Below are positions 6,602-14,834 of a DNA stretch of 64,000 nt, piece after piece (the first letter of the stretch is position 1; every line of letters starts with the position of its first letter). Below the pieces are notes generated by a model that searched no databases, was not told the origin of the DNA, and saw only the letters and a list, made by a program, of their open reading frames with translations. Source of the stretch: CALZIK01 sp945787635. Lineage in GTDB: Bacteria; Acidobacteriota; Thermoanaerobaculia; Multivoradales; JAHEKO01. The position numbers and the translations under genes were made by a program. The stretch covers positions 124,001-188,000 of the forward strand of contig CAMYNM010000001.1 in assembly GCA_947259725.1 (NCBI GenBank). The letters are read 5' to 3'.

Positions 6602-9211
6602 CTAGGCGTCGGGCTTGGCCAGCGCGAGAAAGCGGGCATCGTCGCGTAGCTCGGCGAACTCGTCTTCCTCACGGATCAGATCGAGCGACACACCCAGCGA
6701 GACGGCGGTGCGGATCGCCGCCAGCGCCTCCTCCCGCTCGTCGCAAAGGGCGTGCACCATGGCGCGGTCGTGTGCGTTCTGCCCTGTGGCGGGAAGGTCG
6801 GTCTTGAGTCGAGTCGCGAACCGGCTGGCGTTCGCGCATTCGCCCGCCTTGGCCGAGTACAAAGCCTGTTGGATCAGGAGCTCGTTGCTGTTCGGCCTCT
6901 CCGCCAGGGCCTCCTCGACCAGCGCCAGCGCCGCGCGGTACTCCGCCTGCGCTTCCGCCCTGCGACCCCGACGAAGGAAGAGATCCGCGAGATTCCCGTG
7001 GTTGGCCGGGTCCTTCGGCTCGAGCTTCACCGCCAGCCGGTAGTAGGTCTCGGCCTTGTCGACCCGATTGGCAAAAAAGTAGGCCGTGCCGATGTTGCTG
7101 GCCAGCTTGGCGTCTTCAACCGGACCCTCCAGGCCCTCGAAGGCCTCGATCGCCCCCTTGAAGTCACCCTCCCGCAGGCGAACCGCGACCAGATTCCACT
7201 GGGGCCAGCTCACCCCGGCCGGAGCGAGAGCGGCGGCGCGGGCGAACGCCGTCCGGGCTTGAGGATAGTCACCCATTCGCACAAGAAACGCGCCAAGCGC
7301 GTTCCAGTGGTGCCAGTGCTCGCTACCCAGCGCGATCGCCAGACGCAACGATCTCTCGGCGCCGTCGAGGTCACCGGCTTCCTCATAGCTGAACGCGAGC
7401 TCGTGGTAGGCCTCGTCGGGGCGCGGGTGGTTGCCCAGGAGCTGCCGCAGCTCGGCCAGCGACTCGGCGTATCGGCCGGTCGCCCGATACACCTTGGCCG
7501 CCGCCACGATTGCCGACGGCAGCTCGGCGTCCAGCTCGAGGGCTCGGCGCGCCTCTCGTTCGGCTTCGGCCAGATCGCTCGGGTCCTTCGAGCGGCCGTG
7601 AAGCCTCAGATAAGCCTCGCACAAACCCACATGAGCGAGCGCGAACTCGGGATCCAGTCGAACAGCCTGCAAATAGAGGTCGCGAGCGAACTCGGGTCCC
7701 CTGGGATTGTCCACCGCTTCGAGAAACTGTTGCGCCTGCAGGTAAAAATCGTAGGCCTTCGGGGAGCGCGTCGGTTTCTTCGCAAGCCGGGTGCGCTCTT
7801 CGCGGGACAATGGAATCGAGGCGAACCGCGCCAGATCTTGCGCCACCGCCTGCTGCACGGACCCAACCTTCCCGCGCGTTGTGCGGTAGCTCTTCGACCA
7901 CACCACCAGTCCGGTCCGCGCGTCGGAGAGTCCGACGTCGGCTCGTAGGCCATCGGGCGCGCCGTGGAGCTCTCCCGTCACCACCCCCGCCACACCCAGC
8001 TTCTTGCCGAGCTCGGTCGCGCTCAGACCGCGGTCGCGATGGCTCCACGCCTCCGAACGACCGACGACGCTCAGACCCTGCATGCCGCTGAGCTGGGCGA
8101 TGAGGCCCGCGCCCAGGCCCTCGCCGAGATAGTCCTGCTCGGGTTCCCCGGTCAGGTTGGCGAACGGCAAAACCGCGAGCACGTCATAGCCGCTCGGCAC
8201 AGCCTCGCGGAAAAGCGGGAGTCCGATCCCAGCAAGCGCTGCGATGAGCGCGGCGGCCAAACCGGCAGCCCACCAGCGCCGAGCTCTCCACGGCGAACGC
8301 CTCTCGGCGAACGGCACCGCGCCGGTCTCGAGCGACGAGGTGCGAACCTGCCCGGCCGCAACTTCTTCCCCGAGCGCAGCCAGGTCTTCGCGCAGGTCCT
8401 GCGTAGCGCGATACCGGTGCGCGGTCTCCTTGGCCAGGCAGTGCTTGATGATGCGCCCAAGGTGGTAGGGCGCGTCTTCGCGAACGTCGGTCACCGACGG
8501 AGGCTTGCGAGTGAGGATCGCCGACGCGACGTCCAGCCTCGAGTCGCCCTCGAACACGCGGTTGCCGGTCGCCATCTCGTGCAGGATTACCCCTAGCGAG
8601 AAGATATCCGTTTGGTGGTTGACAGACTGGCCGCGCAATTGCTCGGGCGACATATAGGCTAGGGTGCCGACAACGTCCCCGTCACGAGTCAGCGTCTCGG
8701 CGGTCTCCGAGGCATCGCCGGGAACTTCATCGTCGCGCAGTTTCGCGAGACCGAAGTCGAGCACCTTCACAGCGCCGCGCTCGTCCAGCATGATGTTGTC
8801 CGGCTTCAGATCGCGGTGAATGATCCCTCGCTCGTGAGCCGTGGCGACGGCATCAACCAAGGGAACCGCAATCTGGAAGAACCGCTCCAGCGGCAGTCCT
8901 CTTGGCGAGATCACCCGGCTAAGCGGCTGACCCTTGATCAGCTCCATGGTCAGAAACCGGACTCCCTCCGCCTCCTCGACGGAATGAATCACCACGATGT
9001 TGGGATGGCTGAGAGTCGCCACCGCTTCGGCCTCTCGCTGAAATCGTTCGAGCCGGCGCGGATTCGACGCGACCTCGGGCTTCAGGACCTTGAGCGCCAC
9101 CAGCCTTTTGAGACGCGTGTCCTCGGCCGCATACACCTCGCCCATCCCTCCTGCGCCGAGCTTCTCGACGATCCTGTACGAGGCAAGAGTTCGGCCGACC
9201 ATGGTCATCAC
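6602..9211 (-). CDS. Receptor-like Ser/Thr protein kinase with TolB-like and TPR domains
   Basis: An 869-residue PknB-type transmembrane kinase. The cytoplasmic kinase domain (about 12-280) has the Gly loop GAGGMGEVY (19-27), K41, catalytic D134 in HRDLKPDN and D152 of DFG; one membrane helix follows near 315-335. The outer part starts with a TolB/FlgO-like segment (VLAVLPFANLTGEPEQDYLGEGL), then many tetratricopeptide repeats from about 480 to the end. The kinase motifs are complete, so it should be active. It shares this plan with the gene at 19892. The start is a GTG-ATG pair at 9211/9208 with GGGGAG about 13 bases upstream. Ligand and substrates are unknown. Confidence 0.9.
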   Translation of the reverse strand: MMTMVGRTLASYRIVEKLGAGGMGEVYAAEDTRLKRLVALKVLKPEVASNPRRLERFQREAEAVATLSHPNIVVIHSVEEAEGVRFLTMELIKGQPLSRVISPRGLPLERFFQIAVPLVDAVATAHERGIIHRDLKPDNIMLDERGAVKVLDFGLAKLRDDEVPGDASETAETLTRDGDVVGTLAYMSPEQLRGQSVNHQTDIFSLGVILHEMATGNRVFEGDSRLDVASAILTRKPPSVTDVREDAPYHLGRIIKHCLAKETAHRYRATQDLREDLAALGEEVAAGQVRTSSLETGAVPFAERRSPWRARRWWAAGLAAALIAALAGIGLPLFREAVPSGYDVLAVLPFANLTGEPEQDYLGEGLGAGLIAQLSGMQGLSVVGRSEAWSHRDRGLSATELGKKLGVAGVVTGELHGAPDGLRADVGLSDARTGLVVWSKSYRTTRGKVGSVQQAVAQDLARFASIPLSREERTRLAKKPTRSPKAYDFYLQAQQFLEAVDNPRGPEFARDLYLQAVRLDPEFALAHVGLCEAYLRLHGRSKDPSDLAEAEREARRALELDAELPSAIVAAAKVYRATGRYAESLAELRQLLGNHPRPDEAYHELAFSYEEAGDLDGAERSLRLAIALGSEHWHHWNALGAFLVRMGDYPQARTAFARAAALAPAGVSWPQWNLVAVRLREGDFKGAIEAFEGLEGPVEDAKLASNIGTAYFFANRVDKAETYYRLAVKLEPKDPANHGNLADLFLRRGRRAEAQAEYRAALALVEEALAERPNSNELLIQQALYSAKAGECANASRFATRLKTDLPATGQNAHDRAMVHALCDEREEALAAIRTAVSLGVSLDLIREEDEFAELRDDARFLALAKPDA

Positions 9212-9287
9212 CGATGCGCGCTAGCTCCCCTGTGTAGGCGATCAGTATACGGAAATCGTCGGTCCACGGCCGATCGGACGCCAGCGA

Positions 9288-9455
9288 CTAGTGGCCTGGA
9301 ACGCTCGAGGCGATGCTAGATGGCCGAGCCATTCGTCGTCGAGCTGAAGGCGCGCTGAAGCGGTCATAGCGGAGCCTATGTCGAGGAGGCGCAACGCAGA
9401 GATCGGGGAAAAGGGCCGGCCAGGTAGTAGCGATTCGGGTGTTACAGGTCACTAG
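9288..9455. mobile_element. MITE-like 168-bp element, copy 2
   Basis: The second copy of the 168-bp inverted-repeat element, again with CTAG at both ends and exactly the same length. It is the most diverged copy: differences are spread over the interior and left end, while the central GTCGTCGAG, GGAGGCGCAACGC and GGGCCGGCCAGGTAG blocks are kept. It lies between the kinase start and the stop of the carboxylate-amine ligase gene, so it lies upstream of the kinase. It contains no open frame of its own. Confidence 0.83.
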
Positions 9456-9472
9456 GAGATTGCTGAAGAACC

Positions 9473-10579
9473 CTAGGTGCAGCCTTCTTTGGTCTCGGCC
9501 ACCAGGTGATCCACCACGGCCGTGAACTCGCCGCTTTCCTGATAGACCGCAAGCTGGCGGTCGGCGCTCGTACCGTCGGCGAGAATCGTCTCGACGTAGC
9601 TGACCTCCTCCAGGATTCCGAGATCGTCGGCGACGTCGCCGACGAAGTCCAGGATCTCCCGAGCCAGAACCTCGAACGGCACCTCCTCCCGCTTGCCGAA
9701 ATCGAGCAGCTTGCCACGGATTCCGAAACGAGCGGCGCGCCACTTGTTCTCGGTAATCAGATGATGGGCGTAGCGTCGCCACGAGAGGTTGTTCTGCCGG
9801 AGCTGATACAGCTTGGCCACCAGCGCCACCGTCAGCGCCGCCAGGCAGATGGCCTCGTCGACCTTGGTGCAGATGTCGGTGACCCGAAACTCGAGGGTCG
9901 GAAAATTCGGATGCGGCCGGATGTCCCACCAGATGCGGGTCGCGTCTTCGATGCAGTTCGTTCGGACCAGGGTATCCACGAAACGCTCGTACTCGCTCCA
10001 CGATTTGAAGGCCGGCGGGGGGCCGGTGCGGGGAAGGTCCTGGAAGATGATCGACCGATACGACCGGATGCCGGTGTCGCGCCCCAGCCAGAACGGCGAG
10101 CTGGTCGAAAGCGCCAGGAGATGCGGCAGGAAGTAGCGCGCCTGATCCATGAGATCGATCCTGAGATCCTGGTCCTCGATTCCGACGTGGACGTGCATTC
10201 CGAAGATCAGGAGCCTCTTCGCGATGTAGGCGAGTTGATCGCGGTGCTTGTAGTAGCGCTCCTTGGGCGTCACCGTCTGGTCGGCCCAGCTAGAGAATGG
10301 ATGAGTGCTCGCGGCCAGCACCTGAAGACCGTTGTTCTCGGCTACCTGCACCACCGTCGAGCGAAGCCGCACCAACTCCTCGCGGGCCTCGGCGATCGTC
10401 CGGCAAATCTTGCTCCCGACCTCGACCTGCGATTGCAGGAACTCTTCCTTGATCTGGTCCTTGAGCACATGCCTGCCCTCTTCGAGCATCTCCTGGACGT
10501 ACGAAGTGAGCTCACGGGTGTCGGGATCGACGACTTGATACTCCTCTTCGATACCGATCGTGAACTCGGGCAGAGCCAT
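9473..10579 (-). CDS. YbdK-type carboxylate-amine ligase (glutamate-cysteine ligase family 2)
   Basis: A 368-residue protein of the GCS2 family, ATP-dependent ligases related to gamma-glutamylcysteine synthetase (YbdK has weak such activity). Family signatures are TIGIEEEYQ (near residues 7-15), the conserved STHPFSSW, FGMHVHVGIED (near 125) and LEFRVTDICT (near 228). The ATG at 10579 is preceded by GGAGG. An in-frame extension upstream runs into the neighbouring gene and is not supported. The real substrate cannot be told from sequence; glutathione-like thiol synthesis is possible, but no gshB is nearby. Confidence 0.9.
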   Translation of the reverse strand: MALPEFTIGIEEEYQVVDPDTRELTSYVQEMLEEGRHVLKDQIKEEFLQSQVEVGSKICRTIAEAREELVRLRSTVVQVAENNGLQVLAASTHPFSSWADQTVTPKERYYKHRDQLAYIAKRLLIFGMHVHVGIEDQDLRIDLMDQARYFLPHLLALSTSSPFWLGRDTGIRSYRSIIFQDLPRTGPPPAFKSWSEYERFVDTLVRTNCIEDATRIWWDIRPHPNFPTLEFRVTDICTKVDEAICLAALTVALVAKLYQLRQNNLSWRRYAHHLITENKWRAARFGIRGKLLDFGKREEVPFEVLAREILDFVGDVADDLGILEEVSYVETILADGTSADRQLAVYQESGEFTAVVDHLVAETKEGCT

Positions 10580-10718
10580 CCGGAACCCTCCACAGCGTAA
10601 ATGTCGAAAGCAGACGCAAGTGTAACAGCCAGCCTTGACACGCCAATGGCTCCGGCCCGGCTCGAGCTCAAAGCCCGAGGCCGAACCGGAGGCCACCGAC
10701 GGATTGGATCTGCAGGTC

Positions 10719-11471
10719 TCAGTTGACCAAGAAGCAGGTCTCGATCGAGGTGTTGTTGTGGGTGTCGGTGCGCACCAGGATCTCGAGCTTCCATTCGCTC
10801 GACAGCGCGAGGTAGCCGTCGGGAATGTCGAACTGGGTGACATCCGGGGGCATGATCGCACTGAGCTTGACCTCGTCGGTCTCGATGAAGAACTCGTAGA
10901 GCTCGATGTCGACCGGACCGATCGCGCCGATGTCGGGATGCGACGTAGTGACCGGGTCCCAGTCCACCAGGACCGGAGCCGAGACGACCGGAACCGGGCC
11001 TTCGTCGCAGTCCTCGGGCACAGCCTGCCCGTTGACGGTGACGTTACCGACCGGGGCGGCCATGACTTGGCTGAGCTCGACCGGGCTTTCGAGATCGACG
11101 CCGTCGGTCGTCGTGCCGCTGATCTCGTAGATGCCTGGAGGGAAGCGATTGAAGAACGCCTCGGGCGACTGCTCCTCGAAGTTTGGCTCAGCGCTTTCGA
11201 AAGACAGCTGGGTCAGCCCCTGTAGCCGCAGCTTCGAGCTCGCCTTGATGTCGAGCAGCTTCTTGTTGCCGGGCGAGGTGATCCGGAGCTTCTTCCAGGG
11301 TTCACCGTCGACCGCCGAGTGAATGCCGAGGTCGCCGTCGCTGTTGTTGAGCTCGAAGAAGAGCTCGGCTTCGCCAAAGGGATCCGCCGCCCAGCAGGGC
11401 GCCGCTATCGTTCCGAGCATCAGGGCCGCCGTTACCCCTCCTAGAACGGATTTCAGGTTCTTTCGTGTCAT
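10719..11471 (-). CDS. Hypothetical exported protein
   Basis: Encodes 250 residues with a clear Sec signal peptide (basic MTRKNLK, hydrophobic GGVTAALMLGTIAAP, cleavage near CWAADP). The mature protein is acidic and looks beta-rich, with an all-beta C-terminal half (VDIELYEFFIETDEVKLSAI) that could be a fibronectin-like or beta-sandwich fold; two Cys (VPEDCDE and ETCFLVN) may pair. No family is recognised. AAGGAGAG precedes the ATG. It is divergent from the phosphatase gene. Confidence 0.7.
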   Translation of the reverse strand: MTRKNLKSVLGGVTAALMLGTIAAPCWAADPFGEAELFFELNNSDGDLGIHSAVDGEPWKKLRITSPGNKKLLDIKASSKLRLQGLTQLSFESAEPNFEEQSPEAFFNRFPPGIYEISGTTTDGVDLESPVELSQVMAAPVGNVTVNGQAVPEDCDEGPVPVVSAPVLVDWDPVTTSHPDIGAIGPVDIELYEFFIETDEVKLSAIMPPDVTQFDIPDGYLALSSEWKLEILVRTDTHNNTSIETCFLVN

Positions 11472-11623
11472 TGACTGAATCTCTCCTTGCGTACTGAATT
11501 GCTTGTGGCAGCTTCCGATGCACGTGCACTCCGTTGGATGAGACTCCCGCAGCGATCCTTCGCGGCACGCGGCGACTTCGTCATGCCCCTTGGCACGGCC
11601 CCTCGGCGTCGGTCATAGTCCGC

Positions 11624-12427
11624 ATGATGCCGACCTACGCCATCGGTGACGTGCACGGCTGCTGGCGCGAGCTCGAGCGCCTGCTGACGGTGATGCCCAT
11701 CGACTGGAAGACGGATCGGCTGTGGATGGTGGGCGATCTGGTCTGCCAGGGTCCCAACTCGCTCGAGGTGCTGCGCTGGGCGCGCAAGACCTCAAAGAAG
11801 ATGCGCGAGCGCTTTCGCGTGGTTCTCGGCAATCACGATCTGCGGCTTCTGGCGTCAGGGCTGGGCTTCGCGCGGCCCCGCCGGCGCGACCGCGCCGACG
11901 ACATTCTGGCTGCCGACGACCGCGACAAGCTCTTGAGCTGGCTCGCGGGTCTGCCGCTTCTCCACCGTGAGAACGGCTTTCTTCTCGTCCACGCGGGTCT
12001 TTGGCCCGACTGGACCCCGCGCGCGGCCGAAAAGCGCGCACGCCAGGTCGAGCTCGCCTTGCGCAAGGGTAAAGGCAAGGCCAAGCAGCTTCTGTCTCCC
12101 AAGGTCGGCCCCGACCAGATGAGCGCCTCGGCCGCCGAGCTCGCCCACGCACTCGAGGCCTTCACCGAGCTGCGCACCTGCACGCACAAGGGCAAGGCCT
12201 GCTCGTTCAAGGGGCCGCCGGTGGCTGCGCCCAAGGGCTGCATGCCGTGGTTCGAGGTCCCGGGCCGGCGAAGCGCCAAAGCCACCGTCGTCTGCGGCCA
12301 TTGGGCCGCGCTCGGCCTGCGAGTTCAGCAGGGCCTGTTCGCGCTCGACACCGGTTGCGTTTGGGGCGGGGCCCTCACCGCCGTGCGGCTCGAAGACGGA
12401 CACGTCTACTCACAGCGAGCCCTTTAG
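11624..12427 (+). CDS. apaH: ApaH-like symmetrical bis(5'-nucleosyl)-tetraphosphatase
   Basis: A 267-residue calcineurin-type metallophosphatase that most resembles ApaH, which splits Ap4A into two ADP. Metal-binding motifs are GDVHG (residues 8-12), GDLVCQGPNS (near 37-46), GNHD (near 75-78), a conserved His in LLVHAGLWPDW (near 128) and GHWAALG (near 225). The C-terminal DTGCVWGGALTAVRL is characteristic of ApaH. The usual GDLVxRGP reads GDLVCQGP here, losing one Arg of the phosphatase signature. Two adjacent ATGs (11624, 11627) are possible starts and neither has a strong ribosome site. Ap4A hydrolysis is family knowledge, not shown here. Confidence 0.85.
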   Translation: MMPTYAIGDVHGCWRELERLLTVMPIDWKTDRLWMVGDLVCQGPNSLEVLRWARKTSKKMRERFRVVLGNHDLRLLASGLGFARPRRRDRADDILAADDRDKLLSWLAGLPLLHRENGFLLVHAGLWPDWTPRAAEKRARQVELALRKGKGKAKQLLSPKVGPDQMSASAAELAHALEAFTELRTCTHKGKACSFKGPPVAAPKGCMPWFEVPGRRSAKATVVCGHWAALGLRVQQGLFALDTGCVWGGALTAVRLEDGHVYSQRAL

Positions 12428-12485
12428 GAACCCACGGCGCCGGCTATCGCCGAGCTGGAAAGCGCCCCTTCCTGGACCGCGAGCC

Positions 12486-13004
12486 CTACTCGGCGGGCCT
12501 GTAGATCCCGGTCGTCTCGTCGCCGAGGCGGAGTTTGGCCGCGCGACGCCGCGCCTCTCGCTTGGCCTTGAGGCGACCGAGGTAGAGGTTGAGCTGGCTG
12601 CTGCGCGCGAGAAACCAGATCGGCAGCCTTCGGCGCACGCCCAGCTCGCGCTGAAGCTCGAGCAGGCCGTCATCCTCGGAATCCACGGCCAGTCCCTCGC
12701 GAAGAGTGTGAATCGCGCCGTGTCGGTTGTCGAGCAAGAGATACGTCTTTGCGAGGTTCAAGTAGTTCACCGGCTCCGTCGGCTCGACCACTACCGCATG
12801 GGTGCACCACTCGAGCCCTTCGTGCATCCGCCCCTCACAACGCGCCATCGCAAGCCCGAGATGCGAGTAGAACTTCCCCGGCATGCCGTTGCAGACGCCC
12901 TCCTGGTGCTTGAGCCGCCTGAGGTGGATGAGCCCCTCTCGCCAGTTGCCGCTCGAGCAGGCTCGTATTCCGAGTTCCAGGGTTTCCTTGCAGTTCAGCG
13001 GCAC
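12486..13004 (-). CDS. TPR-like protein
   Basis: Encodes 172 residues with helical, tetratricopeptide-like repeats (CSSGNWREGLIHLRRL, YSHLGLAMARCEGRMHEGLEWCTHAV, VNYLNLAKTYLLLDNRHGAIHTLREGL) and a basic C-terminal helix (LGRLKAKREARRRAAKLR). It is probably a cytoplasmic scaffold; the partner is unknown. The start is set at the GTG at 13004 because AAGGAGG lies five bases upstream; a TTG at 13022 would put that ribosome site inside the coding region. A block of Arg/Lys near the end could bind nucleic acid, which is inference. Confidence 0.7.
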   Translation of the reverse strand: MPLNCKETLELGIRACSSGNWREGLIHLRRLKHQEGVCNGMPGKFYSHLGLAMARCEGRMHEGLEWCTHAVVVEPTEPVNYLNLAKTYLLLDNRHGAIHTLREGLAVDSEDDGLLELQRELGVRRRLPIWFLARSSQLNLYLGRLKAKREARRRAAKLRLGDETTGIYRPAE

Positions 13005-13169
13005 GAAGGCCTCCTTGCTCAAGTCCCGTTGTCGGTAACTCCACTGTAAATGGAGCGCTATCTCAATGTCAGATCAAATACTGTCACAACCGCATGCCAG
13101 AGGCCAGAAAGCGTACCGGCGGCCTCCTCCCGGGTTGCTGAGTTGCTCAGAACCGATCTGGCGGAGACA

Positions 13170-13337
13170 CTAGTGGCCTGTAGCACTCGAAGCGATACTG
13201 GATGGCCGAGCCATTCGTCGTCGAGGTCAAGGCGCGCCGACGCAGTCAGAGCGGTGCCTATGTCGAGGAGGCGCAACGTAGAGATCGGCGACCAGGGCCG
13301 GCCAGGTAGTAGCGTTTTGGGTGTTACAGGCCACTAG
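13170..13337. mobile_element. MITE-like 168-bp element, copy 3
   Basis: The third copy of the 168-bp element with CTAG at both ends. By eye it differs from copy 1 at about 10 positions (about 94% identity), so these two are the closest pair and probably the most recent relatives. It sits in the 389-bp gap between the TPR gene and a gene fragment; the remaining bases of that gap (13005-13169, 13338-13393) show no gene. Confidence 0.85.
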
Positions 13338-13393
13338 ATTCCGACTCGGCTGCCGCAGGTCTCCGATCCGCCGCCGATTGGTCATCGCCGGCT

Positions 13394-13585
13394 TCAATTG
13401 ATCGGCTGCGGCGAGATGCAGTTGCCCGCGCGCGGCGTTGGGTGCACCAGCACATCCTCGATCTCCCCCTCGCCCAGAGACCCGGCCAGCTCGTTCGGTG
13501 TATCGGTCACGATCACTCGCATCCAGAAGCACTCGGCGATGGGCACGGCGGGGCGTGGAAACCGGATCTCCGGAAGATCGACGGT
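13394..13585 (-). pseudogene. C-terminal fragment of a GEVED-domain exported protein
   Basis: About 60 in-frame residues ending at a stop at 13394. The segment FWMRVIVTDTPNELAG followed by GEGEIEDVLVHP matches the end of a GEVED domain, an extracellular beta-sandwich module whose name comes from the GE(V/I)ED motif. No start codon or upstream domain remains: reading further upstream enters the promoter and coding region of the opposite-strand gene. It is therefore a remnant of a longer secreted protein, beside element copy 3. Confidence 0.45.
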
Positions 13586-13663
13586 CTGATTTCTTCGTAA
13601 TCTGAAGTGTTGCAGACAGTACCACGCTAGATACCTGCTACCGTTCTGACGGTGGGAGAGCAC

Positions 13664-14719
13664 ATGACCGTTGACCGAGTGATCTCGTACGAGCTCCGGC
13701 GCGTGGATCCGCTGCGAGCTCGCATCGATGTCGTCGCGCTCAAGTACCCGCAGGGATACGACGACGAAGGTCTCGCCGTCGCCAGGGCATTCGAACAAAA
13801 GGGCACGCCCCTCGAAGCCTTCCAGGTCGTCGAAGATGCCTACGAGCTCATCCCTTCGGAGGGGGCTCTCGGGGCCTCACATGCCCTTTTCGTCGGAGTT
13901 CCGCCGATCGCCGAGTTCCTCTACGAGGAGATCCGCCGTTTTTCCGCCCAGGTGCTGACCATCCTCGCCCGCGAGCGGCCTGAGGTCCGAACGGTCGCGA
14001 TGCCACTGCTAGGTCCGGCCGGCCTCGACGCCGTCGAGTCGGCCCGCCAGCAGCTCCTCGGAGTCAAGGACGCCGTCGCCGGCGGAAGCTACCCGGAAGC
14101 TCTCGAAGCCGTGGTCATCCTCGAGGTCAGTCCGGCGAGCCTCGAGGCGGCGACCCTCGCGATCCGGACCGAACAGCAGGGCACGAAGCCTCCTGCTGGT
14201 TGGACGCCGAGGGGCCGGCTCGAATGGCCGATCTGCCCGGTCCCGCCCCCGGCCACCACCCGAGCCAAGGCGCCGCGAGCGATCAAGGCCACCGTCAACA
14301 AGGTTGCCGGCAAGCCCGCCAAGCGTCCGACGGCCTTCGTGGCGATGCCCTTTGCTCCCGCCATGCGCGACACCTGGAGGTTCGGAATTCAGCGCCCCGT
14401 GCGCGAAGCCGGCTACCTCTGCGAGCGGATGGACGAGGTGGTATTCCTCGGCGACATCATGTCCCGCGTCCGCAAGGGCATCGAAGAGGCGGATCTGGTA
14501 ATCGGCGTTCTCACCGGCAGCAACCCGAACGTCTTTCTCGAGATCGGCTACGCCTGGGGTCGAGAACGCCCGACGCTCTTTCTCTGCCAGAAGAACAAAG
14601 ACGGCTCGAACCCTGAGCTCCCCTTCGACCTCCAGGGACACAGATGCATCTACTACCTCGACTTGTCCGAGCTAAAAGACGAGCTCGAGAAGTTCTTGAA
14701 GGCTCTGCCGGCGGTGTAA
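13664..14719 (+). CDS. Macro-like region plus nucleoside-deoxyribosyltransferase/TIR-like domain protein
   Basis: A 351-residue two-part protein. The N-terminal 160 residues contain SHALFVGVPP, an FxYEEIRRF helix, TVAMPLLGPAGLDAVES and a VVILEVSP strand, which look macro-like. After an Ala/Lys-rich linker (about 185-222), the C-terminal domain has FVAMPF (225-230), GIQRPVREAGYLCERMDE, IEEADLVIGVLTG and NPNVFLEIGYAWG with the conserved Glu at 293. That pattern is typical of the nucleoside 2-deoxyribosyltransferase/TIR-like fold, whose members break N-glycosidic bonds or sense nucleotides; some act in prokaryotic immunity. The ATG at 13664 has GGGAG five bases upstream. Activity is inferred, and the genes around it are decayed. 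Confidence 0.75.
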   Translation: MTVDRVISYELRRVDPLRARIDVVALKYPQGYDDEGLAVARAFEQKGTPLEAFQVVEDAYELIPSEGALGASHALFVGVPPIAEFLYEEIRRFSAQVLTILARERPEVRTVAMPLLGPAGLDAVESARQQLLGVKDAVAGGSYPEALEAVVILEVSPASLEAATLAIRTEQQGTKPPAGWTPRGRLEWPICPVPPPATTRAKAPRAIKATVNKVAGKPAKRPTAFVAMPFAPAMRDTWRFGIQRPVREAGYLCERMDEVVFLGDIMSRVRKGIEEADLVIGVLTGSNPNVFLEIGYAWGRERPTLFLCQKNKDGSNPELPFDLQGHRCIYYLDLSELKDELEKFLKALPAV

Positions 14720-14834
14720 ACCGCCGCGCGCCCGTGGCCATAGCCAGTCGGGGGCCCTGCGGAATGTCCTCGAAGGTGCGTCGATTCGCACCCGAACGCG
14801 CTTAGAAAAACTTGCTATTGTCTGTGGGCCAAAA

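Noticed and set aside
4101..13337. CRISPR array
   Set aside because: Repeats are 168 bp and kilobases apart with genes between; no short direct-repeat array or cas gene is seen.
9288..13625. Similar translated tails read through the 168-bp elements on the minus strand
   Set aside because: The similarity comes from the repeated DNA itself; the frames differ in start and extent and lack ribosome sites, so these are not proteins.
13664..14719. Thoeris TIR protein
   Set aside because: No ThsA-like SIR2/SLOG partner is nearby, and the domain is closer to the deoxyribosyltransferase-like branch.
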